Program-made: the position numbers and the translations under genes
Source of the DNA: Clostridiales bacterium
Lineage (GTDB): Bacteria; Bacillota; Clostridia; Christensenellales; Aristaeellaceae
NCBI GenBank assembly: GCA_015056415.1
Contig: SVGJ01000006.1
Coordinates: forward strand, 1-64,000
Length of the DNA stretch: 64,000 bases
Direction of reading: 5' to 3'
The notes under the pieces: generated by a model
What the model was told of the DNA's origin: nothing
Database searches by the model: none
Seen by the model: the letters and a program-made list of their open reading frames with translations, nothing else
Shown: positions 42,168-51,124 of the stretch, piece by piece
Layout: each line of letters starts with the position of its first letter
Numbering within the stretch: the first letter of the stretch is position 1

Positions 42168-43319
42168 TCATCGTCTGACATACTTGTGCAGCATATCGTA
42201 ATGTTTCTTGACACACGCCACAGCGTAGTCGATCTCCTCCACCGTGTTTTCCGGGCAGAAGCTGAAGCGCAGGGCAGCGTCGGCCATCTGGGTGGACAGG
42301 CCCATGGCCGTCAGCACGCCGGAGACCTTCTGTTTGCGGCTGGCACAGGCGGAACCGGCGGAGACATACACGCCGTCGCCCTCCAGGGCAAAGAGCATGG
42401 TCTGGCTGCGCACCGGTGGCAGGCTCACGTTGAGGATATGGGGCGCGCAGGCCACGTCCTCCAGGGCAGGGCCGTTGAGCACCGCGGCGGGTATGGCGGC
42501 CTGCAGGCTCTCCCACATATGCCGCTTGAGATCCATCATCCGCGCAGCGCCGTCCCTGGGATAGACGCGCACGGCCTCGCCCAGGCCAATGATGCCCGGC
42601 ACATTCTCCGTGCCGGAGCGGTAGCCCTCTTCCTGGCCGCCGCCGAACACGATGGGGTTCAGCCGGTGATCCTTGCGGACGATCAGCCCGCCCACGCCCT
42701 TGCAGGCGTGGATCTTGTGTCCGCTGAAGGCATAGCTCTGAATACCCAGTTTGTTGAAATCCATGGGCAAGCGCAGAAAGCCCTGTACGCCGTCCACATG
42801 GATGGCGGCCTGGGGGCACTTCAGGTTGCGCAGGCGTACCACCTCTCCAAGGGGCTGAATGGCGCCGGACTCGTTGTTCACCTGCATCACGCAGATCAGA
42901 TGGACGCTCTCATCCATCTGGGCTTCCATTTCTTCCAGGTTCAGCGTGCCGTCGCGCTTCACACCCACCAGAGCTACCTGGTGGCCCATGCGGCGGATCT
43001 CCTCCTCGCAGGCCAGCACAGCGGGGTGCTCCACGCTGAGGATCAGCACCCTGCCGGGCTTCTTCATCCGGCGCAGGTGACCGAAAATGGCGATGTTGTC
43101 CGCCTCGGTGCCGCCGGAGGTGAAGATCAGCCGGTGGCCCACCGCGCCCGCTGCCTCCAGGCAAGCCTTACGTGCGGCGGAGATCAGCTTTTCCGCCTGC
43201 ATGGCCGGCTTGTAAAGGGCGGAGGGATTATGCCAGTGCTGCGTCATAGCCGCAGACATAGCAGTCACCACCGCGTCGCTGGGACGGGTGGTGGCGCTGT
43301 TATCCAGATAAACTTCCAT
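42168..43319 (-). CDS. Cysteine desulfurase (NifS/IscS type)
   Basis: A 383-residue PLP enzyme that takes sulfur from cysteine. VYLDNSATTRPSDAV opens the protein; SGHKIHACKGVGGL carries the PLP-Lys; GYRSGTENVPGIIGLG and the active-site Cys loop SAGSACASRKQKVSGVL (Cys about 323) follow. The tight pairing with thiI, 13 bp apart, indicates it feeds tRNA thiolation, as NifZ does in Bacillus. It follows the small membrane-protein gene by 6 bp. Confidence 0.94.
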   Translation of the reverse strand: MEVYLDNSATTRPSDAVVTAMSAAMTQHWHNPSALYKPAMQAEKLISAARKACLEAAGAVGHRLIFTSGGTEADNIAIFGHLRRMKKPGRVLILSVEHPAVLACEEEIRRMGHQVALVGVKRDGTLNLEEMEAQMDESVHLICVMQVNNESGAIQPLGEVVRLRNLKCPQAAIHVDGVQGFLRLPMDFNKLGIQSYAFSGHKIHACKGVGGLIVRKDHRLNPIVFGGGQEEGYRSGTENVPGIIGLGEAVRVYPRDGAARMMDLKRHMWESLQAAIPAAVLNGPALEDVACAPHILNVSLPPVRSQTMLFALEGDGVYVSAGSACASRKQKVSGVLTAMGLSTQMADAALRFSFCPENTVEEIDYAVACVKKHYDMLHKYVRR

Positions 43320-43325
43320 GCTGTT

Positions 43326-43856
43326 TTACTCCTGCCAGGCACCGTGGGGCAGATAGAACTTGATATAGGCCACCATGTCCTCGCTGGGCTCGAACACGAT
43401 GATGCGCTTGGCGGATTCCTTCTGGATGTAGAAGTAATACAGCTCCGCGCCACGGTTGAGGAACCAGTTGCTGATCTTGACGTCCTTCATGGTCGTATAG
43501 CGCTGGAAGGCTTTTCCGCTCACCTTGCCGAAGGCCTCCACGCGGCTCACCGTCAGGCTGCCCAGGCTCTTGCGCTTCTGGTTGTTGAACACCATGGCGA
43601 AATCCAGCGCGCCGTTGGTGAAGGTATATTCATACTCCGCGCGCAGGCGGTCGCGGTAAAGATACAGCAGCAGCGCGCCGCCCAGGCAGAGGGCCGTGAG
43701 GATCAGCGACACCAGGTTGAAGTAGCTGAACAGCGATTGCAGCAGCATAAAGCCGAAGATCGCCAGAAAGATCATGAACACCACGGCCAGCATATACAGC
43801 ACTTCGTTCAGGCCGCGCTGCTTTTTGACTACGACTTCCTCAAGAAAACGATCCAT
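43326..43856 (-). CDS. Small membrane protein (DUF6106-like), unknown function
   Basis: A 176-residue protein. It has two hydrophobic helices (about 20-42 and 48-67) after MDRFLEEVVVKKQRGLNEVL, then a cytoplasmic beta-rich domain with YEYTFTNGALDFAMVFNNQKRKSLGSL (in parts) and IIVFEPSEDMVAYIKFYLP that resembles a PH-like fold. The family assignment is tentative. It lies just upstream of nifS-thiI in the same direction. Confidence 0.7.
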   Translation of the reverse strand: MDRFLEEVVVKKQRGLNEVLYMLAVVFMIFLAIFGFMLLQSLFSYFNLVSLILTALCLGGALLLYLYRDRLRAEYEYTFTNGALDFAMVFNNQKRKSLGSLTVSRVEAFGKVSGKAFQRYTTMKDVKISNWFLNRGAELYYFYIQKESAKRIIVFEPSEDMVAYIKFYLPHGAWQE

Positions 43857-43880
43857 GATAGATTTCCTCCGTATTGATAT

Positions 43881-44339
43881 TTAGTTACCAAACAGAATAT
43901 AGACCAGCGCCGTCAGGACACCGAGGATAGCGCCGCCCAGCACCTCCAGGGGCTTATGACCGACCAGTTCCTTCAGGTCATCGTCGGCGATGGGCTTGCC
44001 ATCGATGAACACCCTGCGAAGGATCTCGTTGATGACCTGAGCCTGGATACCAGTCTCCCGGCGAACGCCGGTAGCATCGTACATAACTACAGAGGCGAAT
44101 ACCACGCACATGGCAAACTCAGGTGAATCAAAGCCAACGATCCTGCCCACCAGGATCCCCAGCGCCACCACGAACGCCGTGTGGGAAGAGGGCATGCCGC
44201 CGGAGCCGAAGAACCGGCCCCAATCCCATTTCTTTTCCACCAGCCAGTAGGTAGGGATCTTGATGGCCTGCGCCACAAACCACGCGGTAGTGGCGCACAG
44301 TAAAGCGCGATTCTGGAAAATACCCAGTATATCGTGCAT
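43881..44339 (-). CDS. Divergent PAP2-family membrane protein (DUF212/YuiD)
   Basis: A 152-residue protein of the divergent PAP2 family. The signature GGMPSSHTAFVVAL (about 47-60) and a later DATGVRRETGIQAQ and LVGHKPLEVLGGAILG are all present, with about four helices. Relatives are acid phosphatase-like, but the substrate of this branch is not known. It may be co-transcribed with the genes that follow it on the minus strand. Confidence 0.9.
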   Translation of the reverse strand: MHDILGIFQNRALLCATTAWFVAQAIKIPTYWLVEKKWDWGRFFGSGGMPSSHTAFVVALGILVGRIVGFDSPEFAMCVVFASVVMYDATGVRRETGIQAQVINEILRRVFIDGKPIADDDLKELVGHKPLEVLGGAILGVLTALVYILFGN

Positions 44340-44452
44340 CGGGGTTACCTCCGATCATACGCAACTATTATTTCATATCATATTCTACCCGGTATGATGG
44401 CATTTGTGCAAGCCCCCGGGCGAAAATTAAGGAAATAGCAACATTCCCCGGG

Positions 44453-45328
44453 TCACATCACGCGCTCAAGGGTGGAATGGGCCAGATCCCGCAGGAAAGC
44501 GCCGTTTTCGCCGAAGCATTCCAGCTTGCCCATGGCCAGGGCGATATGCTCCGCCGCGTCCATACGGGTCTGCTCCACGCCGCGAACAGTCAGCCAGGTC
44601 AGCTTGCCCATGGCAGCGTCCATGCCGGTATTCTTGCCCAGAAGGGCCGCGTCGCCCTCCACATCCAGCAAATCGTCCACCATCTGAAAGGCCATGCCCA
44701 GAAGATAGCCGTAATCAATACCTTGCCGCACCTGCTCCTCATTGGCTCCGGCAAGGATCAGCCCCGCCTCCATGGGCGCTGTCAGCAGGTCCGCCGTTTT
44801 GTGGGCATGGATGTAGCTTACCTTTTCCAGCGTGGGTTCAGAGCCTTCCCCGGTCACATCGATGGTCTGGCCGGCCACCATGCCGGTCACGCCGGCCCGG
44901 CGGGCAATAGCCTCCGCCGCGCGGACGCCCCGCAGGTCGCCCATGGCGCAGGCCGCGCGGAGCATCAGTTCCATGGCGGCGCTAAGCAGTCCGTCCCCCG
45001 CCAGGATAGCTACATCCTCGCCAAACACCTTGTGGTTGGTGGGCTTGCCCCGGCGCAGGTCGTCGTTATCCATGGCAGGCAGGTCATCGTGGATGAGGCT
45101 GTAGGTGTGGATCATCTCCAGCGCGCAGGCAAAGGGCAATGCCGCCTGCAGGTCGCCGCCCGCCATATCGCAGGCAGCCAGCAGCAGCACAGGCCGCAGC
45201 CGCTTGCCACCCGCGGACAGGGAATACTCCATGGATTCCAGCAGCGTCTCCGGGATATACCCCAGGCTGCGCAGCTGGGGGGACAGGGCGTCATTCACCA
45301 GCTGCAGGTATTCAGCATAGGTTCTCAT
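44453..45328 (-). CDS. ispA: Polyprenyl synthetase (farnesyl/geranyl diphosphate synthase)
   Basis: A 291-residue all-alpha prenyltransferase condensing IPP with allylic diphosphates. The first Asp-rich motif DDLPAMDNDDLRRG and the second DDLLDVEGD, with the GGKRLRP substrate site at the N-terminus, are intact. The neighbourhood xseA-xseB-ispA is standard in Bacillota. The ATG overlaps the xseB stop by 4 bp. dxs and tly, often next, are not seen. Confidence 0.94.
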   Translation of the reverse strand: MRTYAEYLQLVNDALSPQLRSLGYIPETLLESMEYSLSAGGKRLRPVLLLAACDMAGGDLQAALPFACALEMIHTYSLIHDDLPAMDNDDLRRGKPTNHKVFGEDVAILAGDGLLSAAMELMLRAACAMGDLRGVRAAEAIARRAGVTGMVAGQTIDVTGEGSEPTLEKVSYIHAHKTADLLTAPMEAGLILAGANEEQVRQGIDYGYLLGMAFQMVDDLLDVEGDAALLGKNTGMDAAMGKLTWLTVRGVEQTRMDAAEHIALAMGKLECFGENGAFLRDLAHSTLERVM

Positions 45329-45561
45329 GCTTCGTCCTCCAGGGGAACTTCCTCATCCTCGCCCGCGGCATTCTGACGGATCATCGTCAGTCGCTGTGTG
45401 GCCGCCTGCAGTTCCTTCTCCATCGAAGCGAGCATCGCCATGCCCTCCTCATAGCGCTTCATGGATTCCTCCAGCGGCAGGCTGCCGCCCTCCATCTGCG
45501 CGATCAGGGCTTCCACGTTTTCCAGCTGCTGCTCAAATGTCAGCTTCTTTTTGGCTGCCAT
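45325..45561 (-). CDS. xseB: Exodeoxyribonuclease VII small subunit
   Basis: A 78-residue helical protein with TFEQQLENVEALIAQMEGGSLPLEESMKRYEEGMAM (in parts), the XseB signature. It forms the nuclease with XseA and degrades single-stranded DNA. The start at 45561 has GGAGG with 7-nt spacing, 2 bp after the xseA stop; an ATG at 45567 overlaps that site. Confidence 0.94.
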   Translation of the reverse strand: MAAKKKLTFEQQLENVEALIAQMEGGSLPLEESMKRYEEGMAMLASMEKELQAATQRLTMIRQNAAGEDEEVPLEDEA

Positions 45562-45563
45562 GT

Positions 45564-46814
45564 TCATTCCTCCATTTGAACCGCCACGGTTCCATCCCGG
45601 AAGCGCAGCGTCATGTGCTGCACCGCCGAGGCAGCGTCGGGGATCACCCGCTGGCCGTCCAGCACCAGCGCGTAGCCGCGGTCGAGCACACGGGTGGGGT
45701 TCAGCGCCTCCAGCCTTGCGCGGCCGGTGGCGCATTGCTCCTGATAGCGGCGTATCCGTTCGTCCATCAGGTGATCCAGCTTCATGCCCAGCATGGCCAG
45801 CCTGGGCGGATAGGCCGCAAGCCGTTCGTTCACGCAGCGGTCGAGCCTTTCGCGGGCCTGCTGCACGCTGGCTTGCAGCTGCATCAGCTGGCGGTCAGGC
45901 CGGAGCAGCTCCATGCGCCGCTGGCACACTGACAGTTCCGCCTGCGCCCGGTGCAGCCGGGCTGTTGCCGCCTGGGTCAGATGGCCACGCATCATGCGCA
46001 GACCACCGATCAGTTCGCTCACATCCGGCACAGCCAGTTCAGCCGCGTGGCTGGGGGTGGAGGCTCGCACGTCTGCCGCGAAATCGGCGATGGTCACGTC
46101 CGTCTCATGGCCCACGGCGGAGATCACCGGAATGGGACTCGCCGCGATGGAACGGGCCACGCTTTCCTCGTTGAAAGCCCACAGGTCTTCCATGGAGCCG
46201 CCGCCGCGCCCGGTGATGATCACCTCCACGCCAGGCAGCGTGCCTGCCTTGCGGATGGCCGCTGCGATGCTCTCCGCCGCGCCCTCGCCCTGCACCTGCA
46301 CCGGCAGGAGCACCAGCGGCACGCCCGGGTCACGCCTGGAGGACACATTGCGGATGTCCTGCAGCACCGCACCCGTGCGGGAGGTCACCACGGCAATCTT
46401 CCTTGGCCGCAGCGGCAGGGGGCGCTTCCGCCCCGCGTCAAAGAGACCCTCGGCGGCCAGCCTGGCCTTCAGCGCCTCAAACTGCTGGTACAGCGTACCC
46501 AGGCCGTCAGGGCGCATATTCTCGGCGTAGAACTGGTACGCGCCACCCTCGGCGTAAAGGCTCACGCTGCCGGAGAGGATCACCTGCATGCCATCCATGG
46601 GGCGGATGGACATCCGCATGGCATTCTGCCGGAACATGACGCAGCTGATGCGGCTGGTTTCATCCTTCAGGGTGAAATACCAGTGCCCGGAGGTATGACG
46701 CTTGAAGTTGCTGATCTCTCCCCGCAGCCGCAGCGAACGGAGCATGGGATCGGCCGCCAGGGTGCGGCGCACATACTCGTTCAGATCGCTGACGGCAAGG
46801 ATCCACTCGCTCAT
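45564..46814 (-). CDS. xseA: Exodeoxyribonuclease VII large subunit
   Basis: A 416-residue nuclease subunit. The N-terminal OB-fold (about 1-100, [22 protein letters not shown] in parts) is followed by the catalytic domain with [18 protein letters not shown] and [21 protein letters not shown], then a long coiled coil to which XseB binds. Its start overlaps the folD stop as ATGA. Confidence 0.95.
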   Translation of the reverse strand: MSEWILAVSDLNEYVRRTLAADPMLRSLRLRGEISNFKRHTSGHWYFTLKDETSRISCVMFRQNAMRMSIRPMDGMQVILSGSVSLYAEGGAYQFYAENMRPDGLGTLYQQFEALKARLAAEGLFDAGRKRPLPLRPRKIAVVTSRTGAVLQDIRNVSSRRDPGVPLVLLPVQVQGEGAAESIAAAIRKAGTLPGVEVIITGRGGGSMEDLWAFNEESVARSIAASPIPVISAVGHETDVTIADFAADVRASTPSHAAELAVPDVSELIGGLRMMRGHLTQAATARLHRAQAELSVCQRRMELLRPDRQLMQLQASVQQARERLDRCVNERLAAYPPRLAMLGMKLDHLMDERIRRYQEQCATGRARLEALNPTRVLDRGYALVLDGQRVIPDAASAVQHMTLRFRDGTVAVQMEE

Positions 46815-47659
46815 GCCAGGGTCCGCTCAGCGGCCTCCAGGGTATTCTGCAAAAGCATGGTGATGGTCATGCGGCCCACACCGCCGGGAACGGGGGTGAT
46901 CCAGGAGGCCACTTCCTTCACATGATCGAAGTCCACATCGCCCACCACCTTGCCGTCCACGCGGTTGATGCCCACGTCGATGACGATAGCGCCGGGCTTG
47001 ACCATATCGGCGGTGATGAACTTCGCCTTGCCCACGGCGGCCACCAGCACATCGGCCCTGCGGGTATGGGCAGCCAGGTCAGCGGTGCGGCTGTGGCAGA
47101 TGGTCACGGTGCAGTTTTCCTGCAGGAGCAGCACAGCCATGGGCTTGCCCACGATGTTGCTGCGCCCCACCACTACGGCCTCCTTGCCGGAGAGATTCAC
47201 ACCCGTGCGGCGGATCATCTCCAGAGCGCCCTTGGGGGTGCAGGCCACAACGCCGTTCAGGCCGTTGAGGAGCTTGCCGGCATTCTGCACATGGAAGCCG
47301 TCCACGTCCTTCTCCGGCACGATCACCGCCAGGGCGGCAGCCTCGTCCAGGTGCCTGGGGAGAGGCAGCTGCACCAGGATGCCGTGGATGGCAGGATCCT
47401 CGTTCAGGGCGCGGATCTGATCCTCCAGCTCCTGCTGCGAGGTCTCCTCAGGCATACGGATGGTGACGGAATGCATCCCCGTCTGCTCGCAGCCAATGCC
47501 CTTGTTGCGCACATAGATCTGGCTGGCAGGATCCTCGCCCACCAGGATCACCGCAAGGCCGGGCGTAACGCCCTTTTCCTTCAGCGCGGCCACCTTCTGC
47601 GCGATCTCTCCGCGCAGGACGTCCGACATAACCTTGCCATCAAGCAGCTGTGCAGCCAT
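46811..47659 (-). CDS. folD: Methylenetetrahydrofolate dehydrogenase / methenyltetrahydrofolate cyclohydrolase
   Basis: A 282-residue bifunctional one-carbon enzyme. [17 protein letters not shown], the LPLPRHLDE motif and the NADP-binding [18 protein letters not shown] are present, as is [19 protein letters not shown] at the C-terminus. It works with Fhs (gene at 63268) in the tetrahydrofolate one-carbon route. It starts 4 bp after the Kae1-like gene. Confidence 0.96.
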   Translation of the reverse strand: MAAQLLDGKVMSDVLRGEIAQKVAALKEKGVTPGLAVILVGEDPASQIYVRNKGIGCEQTGMHSVTIRMPEETSQQELEDQIRALNEDPAIHGILVQLPLPRHLDEAAALAVIVPEKDVDGFHVQNAGKLLNGLNGVVACTPKGALEMIRRTGVNLSGKEAVVVGRSNIVGKPMAVLLLQENCTVTICHSRTADLAAHTRRADVLVAAVGKAKFITADMVKPGAIVIDVGINRVDGKVVGDVDFDHVKEVASWITPVPGGVGRMTITMLLQNTLEAAERTLA

Positions 47660-47662
47660 GAT

Positions 47663-48622
47663 TTACTCCTCCTTCGATTCACGGAACTTCTTCGCGCCGA
47701 TCAACGCGGCGCCCACGGCGTTATCGCCGCTGTATTCGGGTCGTCCGAAGCAAACCCGGAATGCTTTGTCCTTCTTATGGATGCGCTCCTTCACCAGCCG
47801 GCGGAATAGCTCCGAGCTGGCCACGCCTCCGGCGATCAGCACCTGACGGATGCCCGTCCGTGCCGCTCCGGCCAGGACCATGCGGCTCACAGTGCGGGCC
47901 AGCAGATCGTAGACCTCGCGGGCGATATCCTCACGGGCCATCTCGCCCTGCCTGATCCACCGCTGCACCTGCGTCTCCGCGCCGGAGAAATGGCAATGCA
48001 GATCGCCGTCTGCCATATTGGTGGGAAGCTTCGCTTCGCTCTGGCCTTCCAAAGCCAGCCTTTCCAGGTGCGGCCCCGCAGGGAAAGCCAGGCCCAGCGC
48101 CACGCCTACCCGATCCACAAACTGTCCGGCATGCAGATCCAGCGTGCCGCCCAGCAGCGTCAGCTCATTCCCGCACAGCTCGAGCAGCTCCGTGGTGCCG
48201 CCGGAAAGGTGCACCGCCAGCAGATCACCGGGCTCAACGCCGCTGTCCACCATGGCGGCGGCCACGTGCCCACGCTGATGGGTGGACGCAAAGCAAGGGA
48301 CGCCAAGCATCGCGGCCAAGCCGCGAGCATGAGCATCCCCCACCTGAAACACAGGCATATAGGATTCTTCCTCGTCCCTGGGCTGCCGGGAAGCGCACAC
48401 CGCCACGATCTCGTGGCCCCGGGTATACGCGCCCAGCTCCTCCAGCCGCTCGGGCAGCTGACGGACATGAATGAACACGGCCTCGCTCTGACGGAGACCG
48501 CGTTCGCCTGCCTTCACAGGAAGCAGCTTACGGCAGCTGGCCAGCACCTGGCCTTCCACCGTGACCGCCGCGACCGACGTGGTGTAGCAGCTGGTGTCCA
48601 GCCCGATGACGATCCGACTCAT
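47663..48622 (-). CDS. Kae1/TsaD-like protein (M22 family paralogue)
   Basis: A 319-residue protein of the ASKHA/M22 fold: IVIGLDTSCYTTSVAAV at the N-terminus, HQRGHVAAAM in the place of the TsaD metal-binding HxxxH, the phosphate loop HLSGGTTELLEL, and VLIAGGVASSELFRRLV and YSGDNAVGAALIG at the end. TsaD itself makes tRNA t6A, but this branch, found next to nusB and xseA in Clostridia, is a distinct paralogue whose role is unknown. The ATG overlaps the nusB stop by ATGA. Confidence 0.85.
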   Translation of the reverse strand: MSRIVIGLDTSCYTTSVAAVTVEGQVLASCRKLLPVKAGERGLRQSEAVFIHVRQLPERLEELGAYTRGHEIVAVCASRQPRDEEESYMPVFQVGDAHARGLAAMLGVPCFASTHQRGHVAAAMVDSGVEPGDLLAVHLSGGTTELLELCGNELTLLGGTLDLHAGQFVDRVGVALGLAFPAGPHLERLALEGQSEAKLPTNMADGDLHCHFSGAETQVQRWIRQGEMAREDIAREVYDLLARTVSRMVLAGAARTGIRQVLIAGGVASSELFRRLVKERIHKKDKAFRVCFGRPEYSGDNAVGAALIGAKKFRESKEE

Positions 48623-49074
48623 GCCTGTGCCGCCTCTTTCCGGCGCAGGATGGTACCCAGCACGCCATTGATGAACCGGCCGCTGGCAGGCTCGGAATAG
48701 CGGCCGGCCAGCTCCACGGCCTCGTTGATGGCAACGCTGCCGGGAACGTCCTCCTCGTGGAGGATCTCCCAGGTGGCCAGACGCAGGATAGTCAGATCCA
48801 CCCGGGGCATACGCTCGATGGTCCAATCCTTGGCAGCGGACTGGATCTGCTCGTCCAGCTCGTCCAGGTGGTTCACCACGCCGTCCAGCACGCGGGTGAT
48901 GTACTCGCGGTCGGCCTTTCCGGGCTCGTTGTCACGGACGCTTTCCACACCGGGAACGCCCTGCTCCCGCAGCTCGTCGTAGACCATCTGCAGCGTATCC
49001 TCGCCGCCCTGGCCGCCGGCCAGCTTTTCATAAATCATCTGCATCACAGCAGCTCGCGCAGTTACTCGCGCCAT
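48619..49074 (-). CDS. nusB: Transcription antitermination protein NusB
   Basis: A 151-residue all-helical protein that joins the antitermination complex on rRNA operons. The tail is typical: PRVDLTILRLATWEIL, VAINEAVELAGRYSEPASGRFINGVLG (in parts). AGGAGAG lies upstream of the ATG. It opens a tightly packed run nusB-kae1-like-folD-xseA-xseB-ispA. The sequence ahead of it is a repeat-containing intergenic stretch. Confidence 0.94.
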   Translation of the reverse strand: MARVTARAAVMQMIYEKLAGGQGGEDTLQMVYDELREQGVPGVESVRDNEPGKADREYITRVLDGVVNHLDELDEQIQSAAKDWTIERMPRVDLTILRLATWEILHEEDVPGSVAINEAVELAGRYSEPASGRFINGVLGTILRRKEAAQA

Positions 49075-49089
49075 AATGTAACTCTCCTA

Positions 49090-49200
49090 CTTTCTTATGA
49101 AACCTGTTGTTTCAAACTTCTTTGTCTCGTCTTCGGCTACAAAGGGGGATCCTGTCCCCTCCAAGCCCCACGAAGGGCGCATCCCAACGCGGCACAGCGG
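49090..49200. repeat. Partial copy of the intergenic palindrome element upstream of nusB
   Basis: It begins with GAAACCTGTTGTTTC (49099-49113), as in the tpiA leader, then TCTTTGTCTCG, a hairpin around GGGGATCCTGTCCCC and a short CACGAAGGG link. The 29-nt core is missing here. Confidence 0.6.
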
Positions 49201-49212
49201 CTTGCTTTACCC

Positions 49213-49240
49213 CAAAAGGGCTCCCTCAGCGAGGGAGTTC
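49213..49240 (-). terminator. Terminator of amaP
   Basis: Minus strand: CTCCCTC / GAGGGAG around GCT, then CCCTTTT, directly after the stop at 49248. Confidence 0.75.
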
Positions 49241-49247
49241 CTTTGGT

Positions 49248-50240
49248 TTACGCTTCCGTTTCTTCTTCCGTCGCTTCGGGGATCTCCCCAGCGCCGTCCA
49301 GAGCCGCCAGTTCAGCAATGGATTCCTCGTCCGCCACGCAATCGGCGGCTTCTTCGGTCTCCTCGGGCTCTTCGGCTTCCGGGATCTCCTCATCGTCGTC
49401 GGTCAGGCCGGACAGCGTGTCCAGGCCGGTCAGGACCTCGGTCGTTTCTTCCGCTTCCTCCCCGGTCTTTTCCCAGGCATCGATGGTCTCGTCAGCGGGG
49501 ATGGTTTCCCCGGCTTCTTCCACCGGGGGCTCAGGCACGATGGCAGGCTGCTCCTCCTCGCTGAACAGGCGCTGATGCAGGCACTTCTCCTCGGGCTCCT
49601 TCGCCTCCACAGGAGCGGATGCCGCTTCGCTCTCGGCGTCTGTCTCCTCTTCCACAGCCAGGGACTGGGAATTTTCCAGCATATCTGGCACAGTGTAAAT
49701 CGAGGGATTGGCCTTGGCGTTGGAGGTTTCCACCTGCACCTTGACCTCGCTAACATCCACGCCGGAGCAAGCGGTGACGTACTGCTTGACCTGCTTCTGC
49801 AGGGCGGTGACGGCCAGGGGGATGTTCACACCCGTGGCGAGGCCGACGCGCATCTTGATCACCAGGCCGTCGTGGGCATTTTCCAGCACGGTATCGGAAA
49901 CGTGCAGCTCGTCATGCTTCTCAACGCACCGGTTCACCAGGTCCTCAATGGCACGGATAGAGATGCTCAGCTCGCCCACCTCAGTGGCCTGCACCACGAA
50001 GCCCTTGCGCTTCACACGGCGGGTGGCCAGGTGCAGAAGCAGCAGGCCCACAGCCAGCAGCAGCGCGCCACCGCCCAGCATGAATGCCAGATGCCCGGGC
50101 GTCTTGAATTCCGCCACCTTGTTCAGCCAGACCAGGATGTCCGTGCCGAACAGCGTATCAGCCAGCGGAATCACGGCCAGCGCAAGCAGCAGCATGCCGG
50201 CCAGCGCGGCCAATAGCCGATCGATAATGCGCAGCTTCAT
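49248..50240 (-). CDS. amaP: Alkaline shock response membrane anchor protein AmaP with long acidic tail
   Basis: A 330-residue membrane protein. Two helices (about 10-30 and 58-77) precede a small cytoplasmic domain similar to Asp23 (about 85-190). In Staphylococcus AmaP anchors Asp23 at the membrane. Here the last ~130 residues form a Glu/Ala/Thr-rich acidic tail (for example EEAEETTEVLTGLDTL) that common AmaP proteins lack. The asp23 gene precedes it by 77 bp with a terminator between. The ATG at 50240 has AGGAGG upstream. Confidence 0.86.
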   Translation of the reverse strand: MKLRIIDRLLAALAGMLLLALAVIPLADTLFGTDILVWLNKVAEFKTPGHLAFMLGGGALLLAVGLLLLHLATRRVKRKGFVVQATEVGELSISIRAIEDLVNRCVEKHDELHVSDTVLENAHDGLVIKMRVGLATGVNIPLAVTALQKQVKQYVTACSGVDVSEVKVQVETSNAKANPSIYTVPDMLENSQSLAVEEETDAESEAASAPVEAKEPEEKCLHQRLFSEEEQPAIVPEPPVEEAGETIPADETIDAWEKTGEEAEETTEVLTGLDTLSGLTDDDEEIPEAEEPEETEEAADCVADEESIAELAALDGAGEIPEATEEETEA

Positions 50241-50271
50241 AAAGTAGCGACCTCCTTTTTCATCCACCTTG

Positions 50272-50312
50272 AAAAAACGTTCACCGGCAAGGCGATCCCG
50301 TCCTGCCGGTGA
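50272..50312 (-). terminator. Terminator of the asp23-family gene
   Basis: Minus strand: TCACCGGCA / TGCCGGTGA with a 14-base loop, then ACGTTTTTT. Read-through to amaP would keep the pair linked. Confidence 0.75.
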
Positions 50313-50317
50313 GCGCG

Positions 50318-50797
50318 TTACGCTTCCGTATTCTCCTTTGCGGACTCGGCGGCTTCTTCGGCCGTGGGCTCGCCAGCCTCGATCGCGGCCTGCCGTGCGC
50401 CGGCGTTCAGAGCATTGTTCTCCTTTTCGAAGCTGACGCCCTGCACGTGCACGTCAACGCGCACCACATGCAGGCCGGTCATGCTTTCGATGGCGCGGCG
50501 AACGTTCTCCTGCGCGTCCTGTCCAGCCTTCTGGATGGGCGTGCCGTATTCCATGGTGACGTACAGGTCAACGCTGGCCTCTTCCGTGCCGATCTCGACC
50601 TTCACGCCCTTGGTGATGTTATTGTTCTTTTTGCTGAGGATGCCGCCGGAAACATTGCACATGCTGGCAATGCCCTCCACCTCGCTGGCAGCGACGCCCG
50701 CGATGGATGCGACCACCTCATTGGCGTAAATAATGTTGCTGGACTGTTCCGTATCCATTTCCACCGTCAAGGGGAGATTATCCTTCTTGCTCGCCAT
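50318..50797 (-). CDS. Asp23/Gls24 family envelope stress protein
   Basis: A 159-residue protein with the Asp23 pattern IIYANEVVASIAGVAASEVEGIASM at the N-terminus, then VKVEIGTEEASVDLYVTMEYGTPI and VVRVDVHVQGVSF. The C-terminus is acidic. Members are abundant cytoplasmic proteins tied to the membrane through AmaP and linked with wall stress. AGGAGGTG precedes the ATG at 50797. Confidence 0.93.
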   Translation of the reverse strand: MASKKDNLPLTVEMDTEQSSNIIYANEVVASIAGVAASEVEGIASMCNVSGGILSKKNNNITKGVKVEIGTEEASVDLYVTMEYGTPIQKAGQDAQENVRRAIESMTGLHVVRVDVHVQGVSFEKENNALNAGARQAAIEAGEPTAEEAAESAKENTEA

Positions 50798-50856
50798 AAA
50801 CAGCACCTCCTCAGGTTTCCATCATAGTATATCAGATTTTTTTCTCTTTGACAAGC

Positions 50857-51121
50857 CCAAGGGGACGCCGTCCCCTTGGGAATCCCCTGCCAAAGGGTCT
50901 TCGACCCTCTGGACACCCTTTTGGGCGAAATCCGGCAACGCGTTATCCTCGCCGGGGTCACGGCGCATAACGGATGCGCCGCGACGCACAGCCGCACCCC
51001 CGCGTCGCGGTGCGCCCTCCGCGCGCCGTGACCCCTGCTCGGAGATCGCATAGCAGCGTTATCCCCGAACGGGATTCTTAAGGGATGAAATCCCTTAAGC
51101 GGGGTGCAGGGGCAGCGCCCC
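50857..51121. repeat. Intergenic palindrome mosaic between asp23 and aspS with 29-nt cores E and F
   Basis: The gap 50798-51124 contains hairpins AAGGGGACGCCGTCCCCTT and AAGGGTCTTCGACCCT, core E (50957-50985, minus strand, centre ATCCGTTAT), core F (51004-51032, plus strand, centre GCCCTCCGC, 18 bp from E), and TTAAGGGATGAAATCCCTTAA next to the aspS stop. No coding region is visible. Confidence 0.8.
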
Positions 51122-51124
51122 TGC

